From Cephalotus follicularis (Eukaryota; Streptophyta; Magnoliopsida; Oxalidales; Cephalotaceae): a DNA stretch of 64,000 nucleotides. This document shows positions 44,389 through 55,989 of this stretch, piece after piece. The position numbers were made by a program, and so were the translations under genes. A model generated the notes under the pieces. It saw nothing but the letters and a program-made list of their open reading frames with translations, was not told where the DNA came from and made no database searches. Where the stretch lies: NCBI GenBank assembly GCA_001972305.1, contig BDDD01002250.1:62001-126000 (forward strand), read 5' to 3'. Position 1 is the stretch's first letter. The number at the start of each line of letters is the position of its first letter.

Positions 44389-47374
44389 TGTAACGCCCCT
44401 GATTCGAGTTCACTTTATGCTCAAAGCGAGCTTCGAGGATCCTGTGCGTTACGTGGGGGTGTAACCGTTATCCACTTTAACAATCCTACTTATTGCTACA
44501 TTTATCATTAAATGTTCATAATCTCAATTATGTCTCATCACATTCAACACTAATTCTTAACATTTTATATTTCATAATGATCATTGTCAACATCTTATAT
44601 CTATACATCATCCGTCATAAAACATTACACAGCAAAAAAACATTAACTTATTACATCATAAATAGTTTATACAAAACATTATTGCATAACATCATTTCTT
44701 TCCAAAACATCGTTTATGAGATCCTTTTAAGGCTTGACTTTCCACGTTCAATCGTTTCTTGACAAATTATTTGAAAACCAAAAACATTGAAAGGAATGAG
44801 CATAAATAGCCAGTAAGGTTTTCAAAACAACATACTTCATCACATTCCTTATTCTGATCATATCTCATGAATAAGAAACATTCCATAAAACTGAGGGGTT
44901 ATAAAAACATAAAGAACTCATATTGAACCATGCTTCACCGGGGCATTGTGCACTCCCCGATTACTATCCTTGCATCACATGCATGTCCGTGAGCATTCTC
45001 GCTCCATTATCCCTCTTTGGATCGCAATCCAAGAGTCATTCATCTCAGTTCATTACATTTTCACATTTCATAAATCATTTCTTTGTAGCTTGAGTGATCA
45101 GCTCAAAGGATGCATAAAAACAACATTGTACAACATTTCCAAAACTGTTATTTCATATAGTAACAATCATTTTCATGGAAAACTTAAAACACCAAAGTTA
45201 AAGTAGACATCTCAACGAATTCGGGAATATAAAGTTCATAATTTTTGGTTGATAAACGAAACTACAATGAATTTTTAAATTTGCAGGTTCCATATAATAG
45301 TAGGACATGAGCAATAATTTCAAACACAGATTTTCGTCAAGTAATTAACATAATTCAAAAGTATACCAAGCATAAAAGTTTTAGAGGACATCTTAAGGTT
45401 TCCAAAAAATTCAACCATTCTAAATTTCATCAAGAAACGAAAAAGATATGATTACAACAATCTGCTGCATAATTTTCAGAAATATCAGAGGAAAGGTTTA
45501 CCATAAAGGGTAGAAATTTTCCTTACTTTGCTTTAATTTCCTTCTCTCTTTCTCTACACTGAACTATTCTCAGTAGAACCCTCTTTCTCTTCTCTTCTCT
45601 CCTCACTTAGTTGAATTATCCTGTCAAAGCTCAGTAGAAAAACAACCTCTTCTCGGCTAAACTACACATACATATATAAAGAGTGAACTTGGGATGCAAT
45701 CTTCTATTTCTCATGATTAACCATGGTAGCTGCCCATGTGCTCAATTTCCCTCCTCTCATCTGATGACATTTGTCACTTGTAATTATTTTAGTCTTGTCA
45801 TTAGGCTAAATATCAGAAGTTATCACTCCCTAGCTTGACATGTGTCCCCTAATTAGTATAGTTAACTCACAAAACGACAAAACCTAGATTCGGTAGCTGG
45901 TCTGCAGTCCAAAGCGCCACTTACAGGCTTGCCAAAGGTTCCTCAGCTTATACACATGTCAAGCGCTGCTGCTTTCTACCATACACATAGGATTTAGAGT
46001 GGCAGGACCCATTCCCCCTTCCTCTTCCAAAGACGAGCTCTGCCCAGGGAAGGCCTTGTTCCAACAACCCTGTTCTGCTTAACTGCTCGCTAAAACTACT
46101 AAGATCGATCCTTGGATCAGCCTCGCAATGGCCCTACAAGTCGGGGCTACACGAGCCATTGACGGGGGTCACAACGGCAGAGAACATCAAAGGAATAGAG
46201 GATCCAAGCTCTCCTTTTCATCAAGTCCTCATCACTACTTGTCCAAGACTCTAAAACGCGCCGCATCACTAAACGCCCGAGGAGAGCACCCATGTGCTCC
46301 TCACACGCTTCCTTAAAAAAAACAAGGTTTGCATAATGCCTGACCTGAACGCCAGGGCAGAGGACTCAAAAGGAACTATTGAGGAACCAAACTCACCATT
46401 TCACTTAAGCCCGGGAAGCCCACATATTCTCTGCACATGCACACCAAACACCCAGGTCTACTAAAAGCCTGGGGACACCATCTGTCCAAGGCTCTCTCTC
46501 TCCCCTGCTCTTCTCCAAAGAGTGCTTCATGACGTGCTCCTCGCATGATCACTTAAATGCCTAGGTCTACTCACGCCCGTGGACACAGCTCCTCCACGGC
46601 ATTTCTCCTCTGCTCTTCCTTAAAGAGCGCTTCTTAAAATACACTTGCCAAGCATCAAAACGCATAGCTGAACTAACTTAAGCACCGTAGCACTAGAAAC
46701 TATTATAATAATCTACCGCATGAAACCTCAAGTCATCCTCTGACCTATCTCTTTTTCTCCCCTGGTACGCATCCGAGGACTCAACATTGAGCCTCACACA
46801 CCTAGCTTCTTAGCCATCCGAGGACTCCTCCTCACCTCGGACTAAGATATCTAAACCTTAAAACATCAAACAGCTAACCATCCGAGAACTCCCTGGCTCC
46901 TAGGGTAAAACCTCAAACGCATAACTAACTGGCCTTGCCTTCCTCTGCTAAACCATCCGAGGACTCCCTGAAACCTCGGTAAAACTCTTAAACACATACA
47001 GGCAACTCCCGCCATGCTCGGTCTGGCTATCCGAGGACTCTTTAACTCCTCGGACGTATTTGATAGCAGAAAACTTATAACACCAAATATTCATCAAAAG
47101 ACGAAGTAAAACTAGTCCACTGACTCGAAACATCCATTTATTTCATTAAAGTGCTATGACAAAACAATGCTAGTCCTCTGACTAGAGACATACATCGCTT
47201 TCTCTACCAACAGAAGAAGCAACATAAGTTTTCTTCCTATACATCAAAAGAATAACATGGAATTTTCTTGCTTTAAGATATCATATTCAAAACATAAGCT
47301 CTTTATCCTCAAATTTTCTTTAGGTATGGATATTTTCATAAACAAAAACTTTAACGAAAACTCTGTTTGTTACA
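44389..47374 (-). mobile_element. 3.0-kb solo LTR inserted in the Copia LTR
   Basis: Left end TGTAACGCCCCTGATTCGAG, right end TGTTTGTTACA. Perfect 5-bp duplication AACAT at 44384-44388 and 47375-47379; the Copia LTR reads through the single site GTAACATCTTCC at 39319. The minus orientation is suggested by a TATA-like CTTTATATATG near 45680 with purine-rich sequence downstream. It contains CATCCGAGGACTC repeats. No coding region. Confidence 0.93.
46760..47055. repeat. CATCCGAGGACTC word repeats
   Basis: Five units at about 46769, 46820, 46881, 46955 and 47030, each followed by CTCCT or CCTCGG, spaced 50-75 bp. Confidence 0.8.
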
Positions 47375-48665
47375 AACATCTTCCTTAGATGTTATCCTTT
47401 CACTAAATGATATGTCACCCAACATATCAACCTATTCAAAAATCAGGCGGGACCCAAAAGCCAGGTTTGTTCCCGGTACAAATGATATATTTCCTAGAAA
47501 TCCAAGAATTATGGTATGACTATCCCGATAGTCCAAGACTATCCTATACCCCTGGTGTGATCTCCAATCACCACCGGATCCGTGTACACAACGTCTATCA
47601 TTTGTTATCCAGTTAAACCTGTACTTTATCACAACCATCGGCATATGTGTCGTGTATCGCTTATCATCTAGGCTTCGACCGTGACTAGGGTTTGGATTAA
47701 TGTCACCCCTAGGTAAAACTCGATAACCATAATTCCATGAGCATATTGAGAATATGAGAGATATCCCGGGAAACCTCTCGTTCCCAATCTCCTAGTGTCC
47801 CCGAAACATCAAGTTGTCAATGGTCACAGATGTTATAGAGCCTATAACCTTTAACACAGGTGTGATGATCCCATCTTGCACACTCACCTATACATCTCAA
47901 TGCAGCTCCCACCAGGCCTAAAGATAACCCTTTTGCTAGCACGTGGCTAGTGCTGGGGAAAGCGAAAATCAAAGACAAGCATTTACTACACAATGCATGC
48001 CAGCCACTCAGGTCTAAAGGCTCAACATAAATCACGTATGATCTACTAGTCACCTTGGGTTAAACACTACTGCGATAATAGGAACTCTATTGACAGAGGT
48101 GTTGACTCTCCAAATAGATAACCTATGGTGGTCAGTTCTATGTCACAATCTCAGCATGCACACGCATCAGCATTAGGGTAAACCCAAATGGCAGTGAGAT
48201 GATCCATCCCCCACACACAAGAGGGCAAGCATAATACGGCAAGTCTTTGCGGTTCATCAATTGCCCTAAAAGAGTGAACCTATGACTTAAAAGATTTTGT
48301 CACAAGGGTGTAAGGATCTCATTCTCAAAATCTCTCAGGCATGAGATCCAACCCTTTATGGACAAGGCACTATATGTGCATTTAGTTAACGTGGTGATTA
48401 ACTAATCCGATTCAATGGTTTGGGATTGATACATATAGCTAAAATGCCAATCTTTCATGAATATGCACAATAGAACATGAATGGAACTAAGAATTTATTG
48501 AAAAAGAGTGTATCATATGCTAAGAACATATGCCTGCAATCATCTCTTTGCTTGCAGGGACACCCCTATCTAACAGCACCAGTATGGAGTCCTTGGCTTG
48601 AAAGATTAAATGCATGTGGATATTTTAAGTGGATATTAACACTTTGTTTTATACAACGAATAAAT

Positions 48666-48767
48666 ATGGACGATCATCAAAGTAAAACTACAGGAGGAGC
48701 GAGAGCTGAGCCGTCGACTAGACGTACTCGAGCAAATAGAGATGCAGAAGAAGTGAAAGTAGTCTAA
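48666..48767 (+). pseudogene. Start of F1 Gag
   Basis: MDDHQSKTTGGARAEPSTRR, a basic N-terminus, lies in the leader after the Copia insertion. Only this short piece is recognisable; its position after the PBS and style (compare MDRRRTRARA of F2) suggest the Gag start. Confidence 0.5.
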
Positions 48768-48779
48768 GAGGCTAAAGTG

Positions 48780-49850
48780 GCATCGAGGGCCATATCGTTT
48801 GAAATGGACATGAAGAATGAGCGAAAATGGATAAGTGACCGACTGTATGGACTAGAATGAATGAGTGATTGTTCGAATGGACCAAAAAGGCATAAGTGTT
48901 TGATGGAGTATATTTTGTATCGGATGATGATTGACTGATTTATTGATTGATGGAGTAAATGGTTTAATGGATCCTAAGCTGGAACCTTCAGGGACTAGCT
49001 AGTGAGCATTTAGTGAATGATTGATGGCATAATGGATTGATCAAATAAATGATTGAACATATGACCGAGTGAATGATTGAATGATTGATTGGACGGCTAA
49101 GTGAATGAATGACTAGTTAGAAAGGGGAAGAGGTTAACTGCTTATATATGCTGGTATGGGACAGTATATATAATTAGTCAACCATTAGAGGTTAACTATT
49201 TATATATATGTTGGTATGGATGATATATATATACCTAGTCAGCTTCTAGATTCCTAGTAGAATGTTAAGTAGATATGGATCGTATGTTATCAAATCGTAT
49301 CGTATCGATATCGAATCGTTATGGATCATTATTGGAATAAGACCTTAGAGGGACTGGGAATGAATGGATTGTGATTGAATGGATTGTTAATGAATTGTTT
49401 GCTATCGAATGGATTGTTATTGAATGGATTGTGAATGAACGGATAGAACGGCTCAGATTAAACGATTATTGATTGAAGGAACGGTTATGGAATGGCAATG
49501 GAATGTTTATGGATTGTAGACTGCAGTGTTATCGAATAAAGTCGTAACCCTTGTTGTATTGTGTTGATATCATACTGTTAAGGAATGATAATGGAATTGA
49601 AATGAATTGAACGGTTATGGATTGAATGAATGATAGATGATGGTTAACTACTTTATATGCTGGTGTGGGACAGTATATATATTTAGCCAACCGCTAGATA
49701 GTTAATTGCTTATATGTGCTGGTATGGGACAATACATATGACCTAGTTAGCCTCTAGATTATCATCAGATGATATGTATTGCCAGGCACATTATGTCTCC
49801 AGTCAATTTCCCTAATTATTTCTCTCGTATAGGTACGTACATGGTTCCTG
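48780..49850 (+). other. Repeat-rich F1 spacer (GAATGGATTG words, hairpin modules)
   Basis: Degenerate GAATGGATTGT and GATTGATTGAATG words fill most of the stretch. Two pairs of a 60-bp module (49135-49252 and 49630-49755) carry TATATGCTG, loop GTATGGGA, CAGTATATA, flanked by GTTAAC and AGTCAACC. Occupies the place of Gag, protease and RT. Confidence 0.75.
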
Positions 49851-49952
49851 GAAAGAATCCAGAATGTGCAATGCATGGAAGGAATGCTACTTAAGACTGC
49901 ACTGAATGATTAAGGCGGAGTAAAGTCTGACTTATCAATGTAAAGTGATGGA

Positions 49953-50200
49953 TTGATCAGAAATCGAGGCAGAATATGTGTTCCCAGCGATACAAGATTG
50001 AAAAATGAGCTGTTATCACAAGCTCACCGCTCCAGATTTTTGGTACATCAGGGGAGTACCAAGATGTATCGAGATTTGAAGCTTAGCTATTGGTGGAATT
50101 GTGTAAAAAGGGAGATTGCTGATTTTGTTACCTCGTGTTTGACATGTCAGCAAATTAAAGCAGAACATCAAAGGCCAGCAAGGTTGTTCTAATCTTTCCC
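49953..50200 (+). pseudogene. Integrase zinc-binding region of F1
   Basis: RICVPSDTRLKNELLSQAHR, HQGSTKMYRDLKLSYWWNCV and CLTCQQIKAEHQRPA form the H-H-C-C zinc-binding part of Tekay-type integrase. Confidence 0.85.
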
Positions 50201-50499
50201 TGTGGCACAAAGGAAATGGGAGCACATCACCATAGAAATTTGGATTCCTGATTCATGGTGACGGATTTAAAAGATCCTGAGGCAGAATCTGTATCCTTTA
50301 CCATAAATGGCTGAAGGATGAGTTGTGGTCATAGGCCTAAAGCTCCAGTTTCTCAGTACGTCCGGCGATTAGCAAGATGTACCAGGATCTGAAGCTTAAT
50401 TTGGAAGAATAATATGAAGAAAGAATAGGCACAGTCATCATGGGCTTGTCTTACCACTCAACTTACGGGATTGAAATCTACCGTGAAGGGTAGACTATA

Positions 50500-51215
50500 T
50501 ACCTTGAATCAGAATGGCGCAGTGAAAGTGTGATGGATTGGGGTGGCAATTGGGACACACATCTGTCGTTAGTGGAAATTCTCATATAATATCAGCTTCC
50601 ATGCCACTATTGGGATGGCACCTTTTGAAGCTTTGTATGGTCGAAAGTGTAGAACCCCGATCTGTTGGTCTGAAAACGGTGAACAGAGTCTTTTGGGACC
50701 AGAGTTGGTGCTAGAAACAATGGAAAAAGGCTTAAATGATCATAGAAAGGTGGTTAATAGCACAAAAGTATACAAAAAAGTTATGCGGATAACTGCAGAG
50801 GAGAACTAGAATTTCCAGTGGGATACCCTATTTTTCTTAAGGCCTCACCTTTTAAAGGTATCATGAGGTTCAGCAAGAAAGGGAAGATACCTCCTCGCTT
50901 CATAGGACCTTTTGAGATCCTTGAAAGAGTAGGTATGGCATCCTACCGACTTGTATTGCCTCTCAAATGTACATAATGTCTTCCACGTTTCAATGTTGTG
51001 GAAGTACCAGCCCAACCCTTCTCATGTGCTTCAGTGGGAATCGTTACAGTTAGAACAGGACAGGAGTCACGTCCGAATCCTTGATTGATCAGTGAAATAG
51101 TTAAGGAGCAAAAGTGTTCCATTGGTAAAGGTATTATGGTAATTCCATGGAATTGTGGAAGTCACATGAGAACGGGAGGATGATATGAATGTGACATATC
51201 CTCACCTGTTTTGAC
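50500..51215 (+). pseudogene. Integrase C-terminal and chromodomain relic of F1
   Basis: MAPFEALYGRKCRTPICWSE near 50615 is the conserved integrase end block. Near 50830-50930 a GKIPPRFIGPFEILERVG-type block is visible in decayed form. Near 51065-51215 a chromodomain-like HVRILD...VPLVKVLW...YPHL signature remains. Broken at several places. Confidence 0.7.
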
Positions 51216-51239
51216 CCTGGAATCTCGGGAGAGATTCTC

Positions 51240-51254
51240 TTAAGGGGGGAGGAT
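51240..51254 (+). promoter_or_regulatory. Polypurine tract of F1 (plus)
   Basis: TTAAGGGGGGAGGAT directly before the 3' LTR start TGTAACATCC. Confidence 0.88.
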
Positions 51255-51477
51255 TGTAACATCCTTAATTTTATAATATAGAGAATGGATGTTGGACTAG
51301 ACTGAATATTGGGTGTGAAATAATTATTAGTGCTTGGGCTTAAATGGTATTAATATTAATGGGCTGAAAATTGGATTATGAATGGACCCTATGGCATTTG
51401 GGCTTGGAAATGTCATTATTGAGTAATGACCCGAAATTGAAGGAAGAATGGGAGAGAGATGTTGGGCCGACCCCACT
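51255..51477 (+). repeat. Partial 3' LTR of F1 (plus)
   Basis: 223 bp matching the first part of the LTR at 32272, to GACCCCACT, after which unrelated sequence follows. Confidence 0.88.
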
Positions 51478-51868
51478 GTTCACTTAAAAAGAATGTTTTA
51501 AAATTTATAGCCGCAAGTGCACGGATCATGCAGTAACGGGTCAAACGCAGGGAATCGTTAAACTAGTTGTAATATATCCAACCTAGGGGAAGTATGAAAA
51601 TTCAAGGTTTAATAATGAAAACTACTCCTAATTATGAAAAGTAATTTAAATAATCAAAACAGGAAAGGAAGGCATCGATGATCAAAGACACTGAATTTAA
51701 AACACCAAGAAATAAAGTATGCAATTTTAAAACTAATCAAAAAAATAAAGAAAAGTGAAGAAAATATATAATTAAAAAGCGGTTTTAGGGTATAGAAACT
51801 CACCATAGATTGTATTGAACAATTCCATTTAATCGACCGATCATACCTTGATAACCAGTGGCAGCTAG

Positions 51869-52020
51869 GTCTATACGGAGTGTGATGGTGATGACAAGAC
51901 GTATGAGTAGCCATGTTGGGTCTATATGAAGTACGGCAACGGCGGCAAGACGTATGAGTAGACATGCTAAGTCTATACGAAGTGTGTTCGTTGTGACAAA
52001 CCGTATGAGTAGACTCCATT
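51869..52020. repeat. 51-bp tandem repeat, three copies
   Basis: GTCTATAC starts copies at 51869, 51920 and 51971; CGTATGAGTAG recurs at 51900, 51951 and 52002, exactly 51 bp apart. The unit is divisible by three, so the minus-strand frame shows a 17-residue repeat rich in His, Ser and Thr. Confidence 0.93.
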
Positions 52021-52399
52021 GATTGAATTAAGCATCATTTATTCACCAACTTTGATATTCACCGATAATATATTTGTGGATTTTAATCATACAGACAAAG
52101 TGTGTGAAGGTAGAAAAACTGAAGAACAAATCAACTATTCAAGAATTTTTATTGATGGAATTGAAACAATAACACTCTAGGCTTTCTTCTAGCCCAAAAA
52201 CCTAAAAGAGTTTAGCTACTAAACATTGTAAAATAAAATTGATAAAGAAGAAAATAGGGTTTCTACCAGCCTCAACACACTGAATTTGGCCAGCCTTGCG
52301 TTGTTTTTATACTACAAAACTGATAAAAAATGGATCTAAATCAATCCTAGTTACAAAATCTGGCAAAAAATACAACTTTCTATTTCTGCTGCAGAAGAA

Positions 52400-52695
52400 G
52401 ACGTCGACGCCTTTGGTTGAAGGTCGACGCGTTTGCAAAGAATCAAATTTTGCTGAGATGAAAGGCATCGATGTTGTTGAGAAGACGTCGATGCGTTTTG
52501 GTCCAGAATCTACAGGTCAAATTTGCACAAAGACATCGATACGATTAGTGAAAGACATCGATGTCTTTCTCATAGCATTTGAAGGTAGGCTGCAAACCCA
52601 GAAAGGACATCGATCCGCAACAAAATACATCGACGCGTTTCCCACAAACCCAGAAAAGACTTCGATCCTCATGAAAGACATCGATGCGTTTAACT
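52400..52695. repeat. Cluster of GTCGACGC / ATCGATGC words
   Basis: About ten words such as ACGTCGACGCCTTT, GGTCGACGCGTTT, ACATCGATGC and ACGTCGATGCGTTT. Many appear to be CpG-decayed forms of GTCGACGC. Confidence 0.8.
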
Positions 52696-52996
52696 CTGTT
52701 TCTGCATAATTTGTCAATTCTTCATTCTTTAATCTTTCAAACTCCAATTTGTACAACTTTGGGTAGTTTTCATGCAGTTTAGCCCTTTTGCTCTTGTACC
52801 TGAAAATCAACATAATACAACCAAATTAGTCTATTCCAAGCATAAAAATATCACAAATAAATCATTAAAAACAACACATTTTTATGCTAAACAAATACCC
52901 CCATACTTAAACTTTGCTTGTCCTCAAGAAAACAAAATGGAAAGCTAAAAACACGAAAACAAAAACACAAACAAACCAGAAACTAAAACAAAAACT

Positions 52997-53253
52997 GTCA
53001 CACCCCGCTCGCATTAACAACATACAACATGGCAATTTAACAGATATTCCAGCTTATATGGAGAACGATAAAATTTAAAACTTTTAAACATAAATTTTGC
53101 ATTGTCCTCAATGTAATAAAAACATACTCGCGAAATTAAAATGCATGATCATGAAAACAAGAAACAATGCAATAAAATAAGGAACAAAGGGGTAGGGTTT
53201 ACCGGATATGATCATGGAGGCTCAAAATAAAGAGGCTCATGAAAGTCCATGGC
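52997..53253 (-). mobile_element. LTR end fragment of F2 type
   Basis: Opens TGTCACACCCCGCTCG, like the LTR at 62639 (TGTCACACCCCGTTCC), with shared AAAATTTAAAACTTT; cut off by the F2 LTR at 53254. Confidence 0.5.
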
Positions 53254-55365
53254 TGTAACGCCCGGGAATTTCATACTGTGTAATAATTTAAATTTCAATG
53301 TAACCTTATCATGGAATTAATGAGAATAATGAATTTCCCAACTTTGATGATGTTTTCCAAACTCTAATAATGTTGATTTTGGAGTAGGAATGTTAAAGAA
53401 ATGATAAATTGCAAATTGAAGCAAAACGGCGCAGTTTTTGGTTTAAAGCGTTGACGCCTTTGGGAAAGCATCGTCGCCTACACAGCAAAGATGCGCACGT
53501 GAACCATGTACATGCACGTCGATACCTATTGATGACATCGATGCCCTCTAGGTAAAACATTGTAAGCGTCGACGCCTGCATGTAAACGTCGACGCTTTGC
53601 ATCGTGGTTCTGATATGCACAAACAGCAGATAGATATGTCGTATGGTGGCATGTTTGTGCCACTTATCAGGCGTCTTGGCAGGCCCTGTGGGGACGTGTT
53701 ATGCATGTAATGTAACTTCTGACTTGCCAAGACTATAAAGGAACTGAAAGGAAGGGACATGTGAGCGTGCATGGACTGGGAAGAAGGAGAATTTGACACT
53801 TGTTGCACCATATTGTACAAGAAAGAGAGACGAAGGAAATGGTGGGTACATGCAAGTGAAGCAAAACAAGAAATGGCATAAAGTCGACTCTCTCACATCA
53901 CTCTCATATGTTACCAAAAGCCAGAGAGCCTATAGACACTGTGAGTGACAAAGGAGAGCAAAAAATTAGAGAGAGGAAGCCCAACCACCATTGTTGAGCA
54001 AGGGAGAACTTGGAGCTTAGACAACGACTGTGGAACAAACCAAGGAGCTTTCAGGCCGAACCTGGGGACTCAAAGTGACTGATTGGATACTAAAAGAGGT
54101 GGACTTTTGGATTCTAACTTGAGGCCAGAGGTAGGGGAAGCCATAAATGTATGTTGTGTTCAATAATTGGTGTTTGTTCAGTGGTCTTTATTCATGGGTT
54201 GCATGGCCTGTTGAACTTTTTTTGGTCACTGAAATTATGCCATGTTGTACTGGATGTGTAATATGACGTTGCATGTCGGTTTTCTGGGCTTTATACATGT
54301 TGGATTGCATGTTATTATGGTGAAATTGTTATTGGTTCGTCATGTCGCGTGGAAGAAGACGACTGACGCTCGAAAACGTCGACGCCTTTAGTAAGCGTCG
54401 ACGCATTGTACTGTGAACTGCGTTTTATTTATTGAATGCGTTTTAAACGTCGACCCCTATGGGAGGAGACATCGACACCTAGGCACTAGAAAGCGTTGAT
54501 GCTATGGGACTGAACATCGACGCTTAAAGGACATAAGGGTCGACACCTAAGGAAAATCACCGACGCTTTAGAGTCCTGTTTGGATAGTTTTTAAGATTTT
54601 TACACCCGATGATCCCAATTTCACTTAGGATGCATTTGATCATTTGTATGCATTGCATATGTATAGTTTACTGCCTGTTTAATAATCGTTTATGAACTGT
54701 TATGATTTCTAAATTGTTATATTAATTTAGAAATGCGCATATGAGTTTGAAAACTACTATGTTTGATTTCAAAAAAATAAAATGAGTATTGTTATACTTT
54801 CTAACGTACTGGGAAAGCAATTTCCACTACTAAAACTGTTTAAAGTATTTTCTATCTATTGGAAATACATATTTCAAATTTTTACGACTTTCGAAAATAT
54901 TTTGAAATGAACTGCCTGTTATTGATCTAACGATCACTACTGCACTATTTACTGCACTGTTACTGTGACTATTCACTATGTTTGCTCTGTGAATTTACTA
55001 TGTTTGTGCTTGAGTCACTAGTTGCGTGGCAGGGACTGCTAGCGTTGGCTAGTGGCAGGGTTGACCTAGGGGCCAAGAGTTGGCTGGGTAACTCACTGTA
55101 CTGTACTATTGTCTTGCTTGGTTGCCTAGAGAAGGGACCGAAGTGGGAGTGCAATGCGGGGCCAGGAGTTGGCAGCGTTGTACATACTGACTGCCTGTTT
55201 GTGGTCCCTTTGTGGACTTACTGTACTGTTTACTAGTCCTTTTCGGACATTGCTGTGCCTGTTGATGTAGCCCTGGCCGAGTTACTACTGTATTGTTATT
55301 GCATACATATATTTTCACATATATGTCCCTACTGTTATTTTACTGTACTGCTAACTTATATTTAT

Positions 55366-55402
<37 letters not shown>

Positions 55403-55879
55403 TGTATTTCTACTGCACTGCATCATCTAAGCATACATTTCAAGACATGCATTCAATGTTGATCCCAAACTACTTTTATGACTTAGCCGAGTGAGGACAA
55501 AGGCTTACCCCCTACTTTATAGATTGATGCAGTGGACCGGCTTTGGGAGTCAGCATGGATGAAGTACAAGTTTTAATGATATCTTTACTAGGGGTTATGT
55601 CCCTTTGGGTGCTGTGTACAGTATTTTCCGGTTACTTGAGTTAGGATGATACTGGATAATGTATTTTGGATCACGCTCCATTTTGTGGGCTTTTTACTAT
55701 GACAAACATGTATTTGGTAACGTGTAGTATGGGATGCACGTTACGTATTTTAAGCTTATGATTTTTAATGGTTCTGTAACTGATATCTTATTTGAAAAGT
55801 TTAAATTTTATGGTATTTGCATAAGCTGAATCTTAATGTTAATTGCCTTTACCACTTTATGTGTGTTTAGGGTGTGACA
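53254..55879 (+). repeat. 5' LTR of F2, second copy
   Basis: TGTAACGCCCGGGAATTTCA to AGGGTGTGACA. Aligns with 25173-28083 without the MITE. GTCGAC words at 53445-53600 and 54375-54570; (AT)n at 55370-55398. Confidence 0.92.
55370..55398. repeat. (AT)n microsatellite
   Basis: Fourteen or so TA units, close to the position where the sister LTR carries the MITE. Confidence 0.93.
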
Positions 55880-55883
55880 AAAG

Positions 55884-55895
55884 TGGTATCGGAGC
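55884..55895 (+). promoter_or_regulatory. Primer binding site of F2, second copy
   Basis: TGGTATCGGAGC, one base from the canonical Met-tRNA type. Confidence 0.88.
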
Positions 55896-55989
55896 ATATT
55901 CCATATATGCTTAGCTAGGACATTATCCTTGGAAATTAATAAGTTGTATTCCTAAAGTTATGACTAATCGTTATCCTTCTTATAGGAAC

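Larger units (their letters stand above)
38051..48575 (-). mobile_element. Long-LTR Ty1/Copia element, minus strand, nested in F1
   Basis: Minus-strand order is 5' LTR (48575 to 43996, itself holding a solo LTR), PBS (43982-43993), decayed internal region with Copia RT, purine tract (40505-40520), then 3' LTR (40504 to 38051). Near-perfect 5-bp duplication: ACACC at 38046-38050 and GCACC at 48576-48580. The internal region is short (about 3.5 kb) and eroded. The LTRs are clearly related but differ in length. Lineage within Copia is not assigned. Confidence 0.88.
43996..48575 (-). repeat. 5' LTR of the minus-strand Copia, split by a solo LTR
   Basis: LTR sequence is 43996-44388 and 47375-48575. 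Left end TGTTGGAATGGC, right end CCTATCTAACA. Similar to 38051-40504. Confidence 0.9.
32272..51477 (+). mobile_element. F1 Ty3/Gypsy element, plus strand, with nested insertions
   Basis: 5' LTR (32272-38007, interrupted by a solo LTR), PBS at 38012, leader interrupted by a minus-strand Copia (38051-48575), a Gag start, a repeat-rich spacer, integrase and chromodomain relics, a purine tract and the start of the 3' LTR (51255-51477). Same family as 9892-18259: LTR ends, hairpin, spacer words and the sequence around the purine tract match in complement. RT is not recognisable and little of Gag survives, so it is heavily broken or a reduced derivative. Confidence 0.8.
51478..52996. other. Unassigned repeat-derived segment
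   Basis: No element protein is recognised. It holds GCAAGTGCACGGATCATG, a phrase style common beside Gypsy elements, then a 51-bp triplicate and a cluster of GTCGAC-type words (52400-52690). 52890-52920 reads CCCCCATACTTAAACTTTGC, also familiar from plant repeats. Confidence 0.5.
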
